A DNA stretch of 64,000 nt. It comes from UBA10649 sp965278945 (GTDB lineage Bacteria > Actinomycetota > Actinomycetes > S36-B12). Location of the stretch: the NCBI GenBank assembly GCA_965278945.1, contig OZ257128.1:310001-374000 (forward strand), in the 5' to 3' direction. Positions within the stretch are counted from its first letter, which is position 1. Every line of letters starts with the position of its first letter. Under the pieces are notes generated by a model, which was given only the letters and a program-made list of their open reading frames with translations, did no database searches and was not told where the DNA came from. Positions 49,313-58,248 of the stretch are shown piece after piece. A program made the translations under genes and the position numbers.

Positions 49313-50635
49313 ATGAACTCCGACGCATGGGACGAGACCGACAGCGCCGCGCGGAACGAGATGTATCGGCTGATTGCTGAGAACGCGTCCGACCTCGTCC
49401 TGTGGGGGCATGAAGGCGTCCTGCGGTGGGTGTCGCCCTCGGTCACCGCTGTCCTCGGCTGGACTGCCGAGGATCTCGTCGGCAAGTCGTTCATCTCGAT
49501 CGTGCATCCGGACGATGTGGAGAATGCCCAGGCGACCAGGCCTCAGGTCTACGGCGGCGCCCAGGTGCACACGCGACTTCGCGGACTCACCAAGGACGGC
49601 GGCGTTCGCTGGTTCGAGGTGCGCATCTCTCCCTACCTCGATGACAGTGGCATGAATGACGGCTCGATCACCTCGGCTCGTGACATCACCGACCAGGTGG
49701 CTGCAGAACAGGCGCGTGATGCCGCCGAGGCGGCCCTTCTCCGCCGCGAGGACCGGTATCGGCTACTCGCCGAGAATGCGTCCGATCTCGTGTACTTCGC
49801 CGACGAGGACGGGCGCGCGCAATGGGTGGCACCTACCGTTCAGGTGAGCCTGGGCTGGACGGCAGAGCAGCTCGTCGGGACGGTCATTGCCGATCTCATT
49901 CATCCCGACGACTGGGACGTTGTCGCGGCCATCAATGAGATCGCCGCTTCTGGTGACGAGGTTCTCGCTCTTCGTCACGGAACGAAGCACCCAGTGCTCG
50001 CTCGCGTGCGGCAGTGTGACGGTGACTATCGGTGGATGAGCGTCAGTGCCACGAGGGTCCATGAGCGCGGCCACGAGAACGTCAGTGTTGTGGTCGGCAT
50101 GCGCGATGTTCAGGAACTCGTCGCGACACAGGCCCTCGCCGAGCGAGGAAAGCGCGACGACCTCACCGGCCTGGCCAATCGCACCCACCTCCTCGAGCGA
50201 CTGGAGCACGTGCTCGGCGAAGGGCGAAGGCGAACCGATCTCAACGCGCTCTTGTACTGCGATATCGACTTCTTCAAGTCGATCAACGACTCCTTCGGGC
50301 ATGCCGTCGGCGACCTCGTGCTCCGCGAGTTCGCCGATCGCATCCGGCACGCGGTCCGCGATACCGACCTGGTCGCGCGAATAGGAGGAGATGAGTTCGT
50401 CATCGTCCTTCGCGGGCTGGCCGGACCTGACGATGCCCACCTCGTCGCGGAGAAGGTGCGGATGGCGATGCGTGCGCCGATGATCGTCGACGGGATGGAA
50501 CTGTCGCGGACTCTCAGCATCGGAGTGGCGATGGCGCGGGCGGAGGTCTCGCCGGATCAGCTACTGCGCAACGCGGATGCGGCACTCTACGAAGCCAAGG
50601 TCGCCGGTCGCGATCGCACTGTCGTTCGCCGCTGA
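49313..50635 (+). CDS. Diguanylate cyclase with two PAS domains
   Basis: The 440-residue cytosolic protein has two PAS domains (about residues 15-135 and 145-265; both open with YRLIAENASDLV or YRLLAENASDLV), followed by a GGDEF domain. The active-site ARIGGDEF is intact, and RDTD five residues before it matches the RxxD inhibitory site, so it should make c-di-GMP and be product-inhibited. There is no EAL domain. The ATG at 49313 has GGAGG 11 bases upstream; a GTG at 49301 overlaps that site. TAGCCT at 49273-49278 may be the -10 box. The PAS ligand is unknown. Confidence 0.9.
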   Translation: MNSDAWDETDSAARNEMYRLIAENASDLVLWGHEGVLRWVSPSVTAVLGWTAEDLVGKSFISIVHPDDVENAQATRPQVYGGAQVHTRLRGLTKDGGVRWFEVRISPYLDDSGMNDGSITSARDITDQVAAEQARDAAEAALLRREDRYRLLAENASDLVYFADEDGRAQWVAPTVQVSLGWTAEQLVGTVIADLIHPDDWDVVAAINEIAASGDEVLALRHGTKHPVLARVRQCDGDYRWMSVSATRVHERGHENVSVVVGMRDVQELVATQALAERGKRDDLTGLANRTHLLERLEHVLGEGRRRTDLNALLYCDIDFFKSINDSFGHAVGDLVLREFADRIRHAVRDTDLVARIGGDEFVIVLRGLAGPDDAHLVAEKVRMAMRAPMIVDGMELSRTLSIGVAMARAEVSPDQLLRNADAALYEAKVAGRDRTVVRR

Positions 50636-50637
50636 CA

Positions 50638-51339
50638 TCACGGCGACCACTGGTAGATCAGGTCGGTGACCGACCTTCCTTCCCGGATCGCCCGCTGCTC
50701 GTAGTGCGTCACGGGGCGGTCTGCTGGCCGGTCGATCACGCCGCCTTGCCAGCGAGAGTCAGCGGCGAAGCACTCCTGCATGGATTCGGCGTACTCCTGC
50801 CAGTCGGTTGCCAGGTGCCACGAACCGCCAGGCACGAGGCGTGAGCCCACCAACGCGAGCACATCCGGCTGCACGAGTCGTCGCTTGTGATGACGGCTCT
50901 TGGGCCATGGGTCAGGGAAGAACGAGCGGACCCCCGCGAGCGACGACGGCGCGATCATGAACTCGAGAACCGCGAGTGCGTCGCCTTCAACCACGCGCAC
51001 GTTGGAAAGGTGCTGGGTGCCGACAAGGTCGAGCAGGTCGCCGATGCCGGGCGTGTGCACGTCGATGGCGAGGATGCCGGAATCGGGATCGGCAGCGGCC
51101 ATCGCTGCCGTGGTCGTGCCGGTTCCGAAGCCGATCTCCGCGATCGTCGGCAGCGGTCCGCCCCACAGGCCGTCGAGGTCGATCCGCTCCGTCCCGGCTG
51201 GAACGAGGAATGCCGCCTGGTCGACCAGCGCGGCCGCCTCGCGAGCCGTCATGCGCGACCGACGTGGCTTGTACGTGCGGATGCCCGGTCTCAGAACGGA
51301 GGAGCGCTGCTGGCTGGACAGGTCCGCGCGAAGGGTCAT
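50638..51339 (-). CDS. trmB: tRNA (guanine-N7-)-methyltransferase
   Basis: The 233-residue SAM-dependent enzyme methylates G46 of tRNA. It has the SAM-binding IAEIGFGTGTTTAAMA and the diagnostic FFPDPWPKSRHHKRRL, with LATDWQEYAESM and HYEQRAIREGRSVTDLIY at the end. The ATG at 51339 overlaps the stop of the peptidase E-like gene (ATGA); an open frame further upstream is only antisense noise. It is the third gene of an MFS, amidotransferase-like, trmB operon, and it converges with the cyclase gene 2 bases away. Confidence 0.94.
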   Translation of the reverse strand: MTLRADLSSQQRSSVLRPGIRTYKPRRSRMTAREAAALVDQAAFLVPAGTERIDLDGLWGGPLPTIAEIGFGTGTTTAAMAAADPDSGILAIDVHTPGIGDLLDLVGTQHLSNVRVVEGDALAVLEFMIAPSSLAGVRSFFPDPWPKSRHHKRRLVQPDVLALVGSRLVPGGSWHLATDWQEYAESMQECFAADSRWQGGVIDRPADRPVTHYEQRAIREGRSVTDLIYQWSP

Positions 51340-52055
51340 GCGGCCACGCGCAGCCGCAATGGCGCGTTGACCCGATACTTCCGGTCCGACTCGATGCGCC
51401 AGCACGACTGACGACCGCGCGAGCGGAACTCCCACAGTCCGTCCTCGGCCGGGCCGTCGGAGACGAGGGCGGTGTCCTCGTCTATGCCGACCACCGTCGC
51501 ACCCGAGAGAACGAGCGGTCGAAGAGCGAAGTCGGGAATCATGCGGCTGAACTTGTCGAAGTGCGGAAGGACGCGCAGGTCGGGCACGACGCCGAGACCG
51601 TCTGTCCCGCCACGCTTCGGGTGCCGGAAGTCGGGCACGTAGCCACCCATCGACATTGCGCCGGCGCTGCATCCGGCCAGTGAGGCGCCGGCCTTCCACT
51701 CGGCCTCGATCGCGGACCACAGTCGGGTCCCGCGCAGGGTCGTGGCGAGGTACCCGGGGTTGCCGCCGGACAGGTAGATCAGTCCCGCACCCGCGATTGC
51801 CTCGACCCACGCGTCGTCGTTCGCATCGCCGCGATTGCGAACGTCGATCACGACCTGCTCGGCATCAAGGCGCGCGGCAGCCTCGGCACCCAGACCGTGC
51901 CAGCGCGCCAGCGACGCGTCGCCCTCGGGAGCCGCGGCGGTGGCGAGCTGGACGTACCTGCGCGGGCGGCCGTCAAGAAGCCATGCCTCGATGTCGTGCA
52001 TCACGGGCAGGTACTCCCCGCTGCCGACGAGGGCAAGTCGTCCCGGCGCGGTCAT
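51336..52055 (-). CDS. Peptidase E-like (S51) / type 1 glutamine amidotransferase-like protein
   Basis: The 239-residue product shows LALVGSGEYLPVM, IYLSGGNPGYLATTLRGT and the nucleophile elbow LAGCSAGAMSMG, where Ser is the likely S51 nucleophile. The final strand carries VVGIDEDTAL. Peptidase E cleaves Asp-X dipeptides, but many relatives have other uses, for example cyanophycinase-like. It overlaps both operon neighbours by 4 bases. Confidence 0.8.
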   Translation of the reverse strand: MTAPGRLALVGSGEYLPVMHDIEAWLLDGRPRRYVQLATAAAPEGDASLARWHGLGAEAAARLDAEQVVIDVRNRGDANDDAWVEAIAGAGLIYLSGGNPGYLATTLRGTRLWSAIEAEWKAGASLAGCSAGAMSMGGYVPDFRHPKRGGTDGLGVVPDLRVLPHFDKFSRMIPDFALRPLVLSGATVVGIDEDTALVSDGPAEDGLWEFRSRGRQSCWRIESDRKYRVNAPLRLRVAA

Positions 52056-53272
52056 TCGTCGAGGTTACCCGGGCCGGCACGGCGGACCCAGTGCTCTCGA
52101 GCCGGCAGATTCGGGCCGAGCACGAGCCCGAGGACGAGCGCGACAAGATGCAGTCCCACGCCGAATGCAATGACGGCACCTACGCCGAAGGCGAGGAGCG
52201 CGCCGCACACGGCAGTACTTGCGGCGAATGCGGCAGTTCGCAGGCTTGCCGACGTCGTGAATACCTGCGACTGCACGCGCGATGGCGACTCGCGGGCGCG
52301 GATGAGGAACATGGACGACATCAATGGCGGCTCGAGCGCTCCCATCGCGAACGCAGCGACGAGCAGCAGCCACTGCGTGGGTGCTGCTCCGATGGCCGCC
52401 AGCATGAATGCGGACAGCAACGTCGTCACGATCACCATGCGGTCGGGTCGCTGCACCGGATGGCGCGTGAACCACAGTGCGGTCAGGACTCCTCCTGCGG
52501 CGAAGACGCCCAGAATGACGCCGGTGAACTGGAGCGAGCCGGTGAGCTCCAGCGCGAGGACCGGGGCCGTCACGAACACGGCTGACTGACCGGCGAAGCC
52601 GATCGTCGTGATGATCACGGTCCGCCGGAGTGCGACGTTGCGAGCCATGACGGACATGCCGGCGCGCAGGTCCCCGAGGAGGGATTCCGTGGATCGCGCG
52701 CTGCCGGCGGATGACAGAGGTACGCGTCGAAGGCCGACGAGCGCGGCGATGACGAGCGCAACCGTCAGCCACAGCGGGGCCTGAGCCGACACGACCACGA
52801 GTGCCGCGGCAAGTGGTGGCGCGACCACGGCGGCCACGCTGTAGGTCGCGGCATCGGCGGAGTAAGCACGGGTCAACGCCGGGGCAGGAACAAGCCGTGG
52901 CAGTTGCGCGCTCCACGCTCCCGTCGCGGCGGGGTATCCGAATCCGGCGACTACCGCGAGGGCGAGAACGAAGCCGACGGGCACGTGGCCGATCGCCAGG
53001 GCGATTCCGGCCAGTCCCGCGCCCAGAGTGGCGAGCGCCCACGCGAACCCACGCCGAGGGCGGGTGGCTCGATCGAGAAGTGCCCCGATTACCGGCCCGC
53101 CGATGGCCGCTGAGGCGGTCATGGCCGCAACGACGTACGACCCTGTCGCGGCGCTCCCGAGTACGGCGATCGTGACGACGAGCAATGCCGGGCCGGCCGA
53201 CTCCGACGCGGCTCGCGCGAGCGTCGCCGTCGTGAGGTAGGCAGGAAGGGAGTTCGCCTGCTGGCCGGTCAC
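52052..53272 (-). CDS. MFS transporter
   Basis: The 406-residue membrane protein has about 12 hydrophobic helices, the MFS A-type loop in GALLDRATRPRRGFAW after helix 2, and a charged central loop (AGSARSTESLLGDLRAGM). Substrate unknown; drug efflux is a common role of this group. The GTG start has TACCTT six bases upstream (53279-53284, minus strand). It leads the operon with the peptidase E-like gene and trmB, and it diverges from the CsoR-type gene. Confidence 0.85.
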   Translation of the reverse strand: MTGQQANSLPAYLTTATLARAASESAGPALLVVTIAVLGSAATGSYVVAAMTASAAIGGPVIGALLDRATRPRRGFAWALATLGAGLAGIALAIGHVPVGFVLALAVVAGFGYPAATGAWSAQLPRLVPAPALTRAYSADAATYSVAAVVAPPLAAALVVVSAQAPLWLTVALVIAALVGLRRVPLSSAGSARSTESLLGDLRAGMSVMARNVALRRTVIITTIGFAGQSAVFVTAPVLALELTGSLQFTGVILGVFAAGGVLTALWFTRHPVQRPDRMVIVTTLLSAFMLAAIGAAPTQWLLLVAAFAMGALEPPLMSSMFLIRARESPSRVQSQVFTTSASLRTAAFAASTAVCGALLAFGVGAVIAFGVGLHLVALVLGLVLGPNLPAREHWVRRAGPGNLDE

Positions 53273-53278
53273 GTGCTC

Positions 53279-53284
53279 AAGGTA
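53279..53284 (-). promoter_or_regulatory. Leaderless -10 box of the MFS operon
   Basis: The minus strand reads TACCTT here, six bases before the GTG that begins at 53272. Confidence 0.4.
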
Positions 53285-53313
53285 TCCGCGGACCCTCAGA
53301 GCGCTCGCGTCCT

Positions 53314-53341
53314 ATACCCCCATGGGTATGAGGGGTAGCAT
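53314..53341 (+). promoter_or_regulatory. CsoR-type operator over the -10 box
   Basis: ATACCC-CCAT-GGGTAT (53314-53329) is a perfect palindrome of the GC-tract, AT-flanked type bound by CsoR/CstR proteins. A second GGGGTA half-site follows at 53332-53337. TAGCAT (53336-53341) is the -10 box six bases before the regulator ATG, so bound repressor would block the promoter. Confidence 0.7.
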
Positions 53342-53347
53342 GAGCCC

Positions 53348-53608
53348 ATGGAGATCGAGCCCGCAGTCAGCCACGATGTCGTCCTACGACTCAAGCGAGC
53401 ACGCGGCCAGCTTGACGGCGTAATCAACATGATCGACGACGGTCGTTCGTGCTCGGAGATCGTCACGCAGCTTGCCGCCGTGTCGAAGGCCCTGGACCGC
53501 GTGGGGTTCAAGATCGTCGCCTCGGGCCTGCAGCAGTGCTGGGAGAGCGGCGACGACGCACCGATGACGCGAGATGAGCTCGAGAAGCTCTTCCTTTCGC
53601 TCGCCTGA
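53348..53608 (+). CDS. CsoR/RcnR/CstR-family repressor
   Basis: The 86-residue all-helical repressor has the family DNA-contact helix RLKRARGQLDGVINMIDDGRSC. Copper-sensing CsoR needs Cys-His-Cys at the equivalents of 36, 61 and 65. Here Cys35 and Cys64 are present, but the His position is Gly60. Two cysteines without the His is the pattern of CstR, which senses persulfides through a Cys-Cys polysulfide link. The next gene is a C-S lyase of the type that frees sulfide, which supports sulfur sensing. It probably represses itself and that lyase through the operator upstream. Confidence 0.85.
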   Translation: MEIEPAVSHDVVLRLKRARGQLDGVINMIDDGRSCSEIVTQLAAVSKALDRVGFKIVASGLQQCWESGDDAPMTRDELEKLFLSLA

Positions 53609-53612
53609 TCTT

Positions 53613-54770
53613 GTGCCCGCCTTCGACGTCGACGCGATCACGCTCGAGCACCTGAGCAGGCGCCGCAGTGCCAAGTGGCGCCACTTCGCCCCCGACGTCC
53701 TGCCGGCGTGGATCGCCGAGATGGACTTCCCGCTCGCCGAGCCGATCGCGAGGACCTTGCGGACGGCCATCGACAATTCCGATACCGGCTACCTGTGGCC
53801 CGGTGAGCTCGGCGAGGCATTCTCGACCTACGCGAAGGGCGCCTGGGGCTGGCAGGTCAGCAGCGAGCGCGTGCTGTCGTTGCCTGACGTGCTCACCGGA
53901 GTCGCCCAGTCCCTGCTGCACCTGACCGCGCCCGGCGACGGTGTGGTCATCAACCCGCCGGTTTACCACCCGTTCTTCAGCAGCATCACCGACGTCGTTC
54001 ACCGCACGGTCGTCGAGGCGCCCATGAAGCGAGCCGCAGACGGGCGATACGACTGGGATCTCGACGCGATGGAGGCAGCATTCGCGCGGCCCGACGTCAC
54101 CGCCTACCTCATGTCGAACCCGCACAACCCCACCGGAACAGTTGCCAGCGCGGAGACCTTGTCGAGAATCGCCGAGCTGTCCACCCGCTTCGACGTCGCC
54201 GTCATTGCCGACGAGATCCATGCACCCCTGACCCTTCCTGGCGCCGAGCACGTGCCGTACTTGACGGTCGCGGGGGACGACGCCAACGCCGTCTGCCTGA
54301 TCTCGGCCTCGAAGGCCTGGAACATCCCGGGCCTGAAGTGCTCGCAGCTGGTCAGCACGGACCGAACGGCACGGACGGTGCTGGCCAGGATCCCGATGGA
54401 GGTCACCTACGGCTCCGGCCATCTGGGAGCGATCGCTGCGGTGTCGGCCTATCGCGATGGCGGGCCGTGGCTCGCAGACGTGATCGACATCCTCGACGGA
54501 AACCGACGATTACTCGCGGAGCTGATTGCCGACGAGATGCCTCGCGCGTGGTACCGACCCCCGGACGCGTCGTACCTGGCCTGGCTCGACCTTCGCGCGT
54601 ACTACCTGGGTGAGGATCCGGCGGCGATCCTCGTCGAACACGCCAAGGTGGCTCTCAGTTCCGGGCCCCTCTTCGGCGCAGCCGGATCCGGTTTCGTCCG
54701 GCTCAACTTCGCCACGTCGCCCGACATCCTGCGCGAGATCGTCCGACGCATCGCCGCCGTGGTCCAATAG
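53613..54770 (+). CDS. PatB/MalY-type PLP-dependent C-S lyase (cystathionine beta-lyase-like)
   Basis: The 385-residue fold-type I PLP enzyme has WIAEMDFPLAEPI, NPHNPTGTV and the PLP lysine in SASKAWNIPGLKCSQ, with FVRLNFATS near the end. Members of the PatB/MalY group split cystathionine or cysteine conjugates into thiol or sulfide, pyruvate and ammonia. The GTG at 53613 lies 4 bases past the repressor stop; the frame is open back to 53574. It is co-transcribed with the CsoR/CstR-type gene. Confidence 0.88.
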   Translation: MPAFDVDAITLEHLSRRRSAKWRHFAPDVLPAWIAEMDFPLAEPIARTLRTAIDNSDTGYLWPGELGEAFSTYAKGAWGWQVSSERVLSLPDVLTGVAQSLLHLTAPGDGVVINPPVYHPFFSSITDVVHRTVVEAPMKRAADGRYDWDLDAMEAAFARPDVTAYLMSNPHNPTGTVASAETLSRIAELSTRFDVAVIADEIHAPLTLPGAEHVPYLTVAGDDANAVCLISASKAWNIPGLKCSQLVSTDRTARTVLARIPMEVTYGSGHLGAIAAVSAYRDGGPWLADVIDILDGNRRLLAELIADEMPRAWYRPPDASYLAWLDLRAYYLGEDPAAILVEHAKVALSSGPLFGAAGSGFVRLNFATSPDILREIVRRIAAVVQ

Positions 54771-54775
54771 CCGAC

Positions 54776-55363
54776 ATGGCAGCGAGGCGAACCAAGGCGA
54801 TCCGCTGTGCCCTGATTGCGGTGATGGCTTCACTCATCGCGATTGGTGGCGCGTCGGGGGCGACTGCGGATACGAAGATTCCCGACGGTCGATTCGCGCT
54901 GGGCGATTCGGTCATGCTCGGTGCGAAGTACAGCCTCAAGGCCCGCGGCTTCGCCGTCGACGCACAGCAGAGCCGGCAGGCCTACTCGGGACCGGCCGAG
55001 CTTCGCCGTCGTGGCGGGTCGCTTCCCCAGAATGTGGTGGTCCACCTCGGCACCAATGGCACGTTCCCGCTGTCGACCTGCCGATCGATGGTCAAGGCCA
55101 TCGGACCGAAGCGGCACCTCTACTTGGTCACGGTCCATGTCCCGCGATCGTGGACCAAGGGCAACAACAAGGTGATCCGTAAGTGCGCTGCCGAGAATCC
55201 CGCCCAGGTCACTGTCATCGACTGGGACTGGGCCGCATCGCGCCACTCGTCGTGGCTGTACTCCGACAAGACGCATCTGACTCCGGCTGGCTCGAAGGCG
55301 TACGCACACGTGATCGACCAGGCGATCGCCCGAGTCGACGCCGTGCCTGCAGCAACCCCATGA
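54776..55363 (+). CDS. Secreted SGNH-fold hydrolase-like protein
   Basis: The 195-residue product starts with a signal peptide (RRTKAIRCALIAVMASLIAI, then an Ala-rich cleavage region near ASGATA). The mature domain has the SGNH blocks: GDSVMLGA with the nucleophile Ser, HLGTNG with the Asn, and DKTHLTPAG with Asp and His. It resembles the C-terminal SGNH domain of OafA-type acyltransferases as a free-standing protein. It may remove or transfer acetyl groups on the cell envelope. It starts 6 bases after the lyase and overlaps the next gene by ATGA. Confidence 0.8.
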   Translation: MAARRTKAIRCALIAVMASLIAIGGASGATADTKIPDGRFALGDSVMLGAKYSLKARGFAVDAQQSRQAYSGPAELRRRGGSLPQNVVVHLGTNGTFPLSTCRSMVKAIGPKRHLYLVTVHVPRSWTKGNNKVIRKCAAENPAQVTVIDWDWAASRHSSWLYSDKTHLTPAGSKAYAHVIDQAIARVDAVPAATP

Positions 55364-56286
55364 ACCAAGGAGCGCCCCTCGCCCCGGACTGCGAGGCGCT
55401 CAGGCGTGACCTGATCGCCAATCCGCTGGCGCCGATCTGGCAGCTCGATGCTGCCGAGGCTCGCGCGATGCACATTCGACTGACGATCGACGCGCGCGCC
55501 GGATGGGTGCCACCGCTGTCGGACCTGCCCGTGACGTGGGCCGACGTATCGTCGGCTCGACCCCCGATGCGCCGGTACACCCGCGACGGAGCGGACGGCA
55601 CAACCTGTCTGCTGTGGCTGCACGGTGGGGGATGGGTGCTGGGCAACCTTGAGACGACCGACGCGACCGCGCGCACCGCGTGCGCCGCGACCGGCTGGGA
55701 CGTGATCGCCGTGGACTACCGATGCGCGCCCGCCGATCGCTTTCCGGCGGCAACGAACGACGTGCTGGCCGCCGCTGACTGGGCCTTGGCGAACTACGAC
55801 CGGGTCGTGGTCGGCGGGGACAGCGCCGGGGGAAACCTCGCGGCCGTAGTCGCCCAGCAACGCGGAGGCCACCCTGCACTAGTCGGGCAGGTCCTGGTCT
55901 ACCCGGCCACCGACCCGACGCTGGGCTACCCATCCGCTGGCGAGTTCGTCGACGGCCCGTTCCTGACTCGCAAGGACATGGAGTGGTTCTACGACCAGTA
56001 CGTGCCAGACGCGTCCGATCGGACGAGCCCTCTCGTCGACCTGGTCACTGACTTTCACAGCCGCGGGATAGTCCCGACACCCGCGGTCGTGCTCACGGTC
56101 GGCCACGATCCGCTCCGCGATGAAGGCATCGCGTACGCGGAACTGCTCGCCGACTCGGGGATGCCGGTGACCTGGATTCACGCGCCCGAGTTGTTCCACG
56201 GTGCCTTCTCGCAGTCCGGCTTCCTGCCGAGTGCAGCGACCCGAGTCGAGGAAGTGTGGTCCACCGCACATCGCATGTTCTCCTGA
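55360..56286 (+). CDS. Alpha/beta hydrolase of the hormone-sensitive lipase (HSL) family
   Basis: The 308-residue product has the HSL oxyanion motif HGGGWVLGN near residue 87, DYRCAPADRFPAA, the nucleophile GGDSAGGNLAA, the acid in GHDPLRDEG and the His in LFHGAFS. It should hydrolyse a short-chain ester or an amide in the cytosol. Coupled to the SGNH gene. Substrate unknown. Confidence 0.88.
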   Translation: MNQGAPLAPDCEALRRDLIANPLAPIWQLDAAEARAMHIRLTIDARAGWVPPLSDLPVTWADVSSARPPMRRYTRDGADGTTCLLWLHGGGWVLGNLETTDATARTACAATGWDVIAVDYRCAPADRFPAATNDVLAAADWALANYDRVVVGGDSAGGNLAAVVAQQRGGHPALVGQVLVYPATDPTLGYPSAGEFVDGPFLTRKDMEWFYDQYVPDASDRTSPLVDLVTDFHSRGIVPTPAVVLTVGHDPLRDEGIAYAELLADSGMPVTWIHAPELFHGAFSQSGFLPSAATRVEEVWSTAHRMFS

Positions 56287-56293
56287 CCTGTGT

Positions 56294-56377
56294 ACTTGGT
56301 CACAAGTCAGCGCTTGCATGGCCCTTCGACACGTGATCAGCCGCCTCACCGGTGCATTCTGGGTCTAGCGTCCGGCG
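56294..56377 (+). promoter_or_regulatory. pckG promoter region with a 14-bp palindrome
   Basis: ACTTG-GTCA-CAAGT (56294-56307) is a perfect inverted repeat 72 bases before a -10 box, TAGCGT (56366-56371). The box lies six bases before an ATG at 56378 in the pckG frame. Transcription would therefore begin at or next to that ATG. Confidence 0.45.
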
Positions 56378-56419
56378 ATGCCCCGCCAGACGTCCCTGCG
56401 ATCCATCTGGAGCGAGTGC

Positions 56420-58243
56420 ATGAGTGTTCCCGGCCTGGAGAATCCGCCCACCAAGAACAAGCAGCTGCTCGAGTGGGTCGAGGAGATGGCAGAGCTGACC
56501 CAGCCCACCGATGTCGTGTGGGCCGACGGATCGCAGGAGGAGTGGCTGCGGCTGACCGAACTCATGGTCGACGGCGGCACCTTCATCCGCCTCAACCCCG
56601 ACATCCGTCCGAACTCGTTCCTTGCCCGCTCGGACCCGAGCGATGTCGCGCGAGTCGAGGACCGCACCTTCATCTGCTCGCAGCGCGAGGTAGACGCCGG
56701 CCCGACGAACAACTGGGCCGAGCCCTCCGAGATGCGCGGCACCCTGCGCGGCCTGTTCGCGGGCAGCATGCGCGGGCGCACGATGTACGTCGTCCCGTTC
56801 TCGATGGGCCCGCTCGGCTCGCGCATCGCGCAGCTGGGCGTCGAGATCACCGACTCCCCGTACGTGGTCGTCAACATGCGGATCATGACGCGCATGGGCA
56901 AGGCAGCACTCGACGAGATCGGCGAGTTCGGCGAGTTCGTGCCGGCGATCCATTCCGTGGGCTACCCGCTCGTCGACGCGTCGGGCACTGCGCGCGCCGA
57001 CGTCACCTGGCCCTGCAATGACCAGAAGTACATCGTGCACTTCCCCGAGACCCGGGAGATCTGGTCCTTCGGGTCCGGGTACGGCGGCAATGCGTTGCTT
57101 GGCAAGAAGTGCTTCGCCCTGCGCATCGCCTCAGCCATGGGACGCGACGAGGGCTGGATGGCCGAGCACATGCTCATCCTCAAGCTGACGTCACCGAAGG
57201 GTGCATCCCACTACATCACCGCGGCGTTCCCGTCTGCCTGTGGCAAGACAAATCTCGCGATGCTCGAGCCGACCATCCCCGGCTGGAAGGTCGAGACCGT
57301 CGGCGACGACATCGCCTGGATGCGCTTCGGCGAGGACGGTCGCCTCTATGCGATCAATCCCGAGGCCGGATTCTTCGGCGTCGCACCTGGCACGGGAATG
57401 TCGACGAACGCGAATGCGATCAGGGCGCTGTACGCGAACTCGATCTTCACCAACGTCGCTCTCACCGACGATGGTGACATCTGGTGGGAGGGCCTGACCG
57501 ACGAAGCCCCCGCGCACCTCATCGACTGGAAGGGCAATGACTGGACGCCGGCATCCCCGGACCCGTCGAGCCATCCCAACTCGCGGTTCACGGTTCCCGC
57601 GGGCCAGTGCCCGTCGATTGCCGCGAACTGGGAGGATCCCACCGGCGTGCCGATCGAGGCGATCTTGTTCGGTGGACGCAGGGCGACGAATGTTCCACTC
57701 GTGGCCGAGTCCTTCGACTGGGCACACGGTGTTTTCATGGGTGCGACAGTGTCGAGCGAGACGACCGCCGCCGCGGTCGGTGGCATCGGAATGCTTCGCC
57801 GCGACCCCTTCGCCATGCTCCCGTTCTGCGGCTACAACATGGCCGACTACTGGGGCCACTGGCTGAAGATCGGATCGTTCACCACTGCCGACAAGCTGCC
57901 GAAGATCTACCAGGTCAACTGGTTCCGCAAGGACGCCGAGGGCAAGTTCCTGTGGCCCGGATTCGGCGAGAACTCCCGCGTGCTGGAGTGGATCATCAGC
58001 CGTCTTGAGGGGCAGGCCGAGGCCGTCGATACGCCGATCGGGCGCCTGCCCGCCGAAGGCGCGCTCAGCCTCGATGGCCTGGACCTCAGCGATGAGCAGG
58101 TCAGCGAGCTGTTCGCGATCAACCCGGTCAGCTGGGTCGCGGAGTGCGACCTGACCGAGGAGTACTTCGAGAAGTTCGGTGATCGCGTGCCCGCAGAACT
58201 GCGCGGCCAGCTCGCCAGCCTGCGCGACCGCCTGAACGCCTAG
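56420..58243 (+). CDS. pckG: Phosphoenolpyruvate carboxykinase (GTP)
   Basis: The 607-residue enzyme turns oxaloacetate and GTP into PEP, CO2 and GDP, opening gluconeogenesis. The PEPCK P-loop FPSACGKTN is intact, with the kinase-2 region VGDDIAWMRFGEDG, NPEAGFFGVAPGTG and the guanine-binding FRKDAEGKFLWPGFGENSRVL. From the ATG at 56420 (GGAG 8 bases upstream) it begins VPGLENPPTKNKQLLEWVEE, in line with family N-termini and the usual length. An ATG at 56378 fits a leaderless start and would add 14 residues. A long hairpin closes the gene. Confidence 0.95.
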   Translation: MSVPGLENPPTKNKQLLEWVEEMAELTQPTDVVWADGSQEEWLRLTELMVDGGTFIRLNPDIRPNSFLARSDPSDVARVEDRTFICSQREVDAGPTNNWAEPSEMRGTLRGLFAGSMRGRTMYVVPFSMGPLGSRIAQLGVEITDSPYVVVNMRIMTRMGKAALDEIGEFGEFVPAIHSVGYPLVDASGTARADVTWPCNDQKYIVHFPETREIWSFGSGYGGNALLGKKCFALRIASAMGRDEGWMAEHMLILKLTSPKGASHYITAAFPSACGKTNLAMLEPTIPGWKVETVGDDIAWMRFGEDGRLYAINPEAGFFGVAPGTGMSTNANAIRALYANSIFTNVALTDDGDIWWEGLTDEAPAHLIDWKGNDWTPASPDPSSHPNSRFTVPAGQCPSIAANWEDPTGVPIEAILFGGRRATNVPLVAESFDWAHGVFMGATVSSETTAAAVGGIGMLRRDPFAMLPFCGYNMADYWGHWLKIGSFTTADKLPKIYQVNWFRKDAEGKFLWPGFGENSRVLEWIISRLEGQAEAVDTPIGRLPAEGALSLDGLDLSDEQVSELFAINPVSWVAECDLTEEYFEKFGDRVPAELRGQLASLRDRLNA

Positions 58244-58248
58244 AGCAA

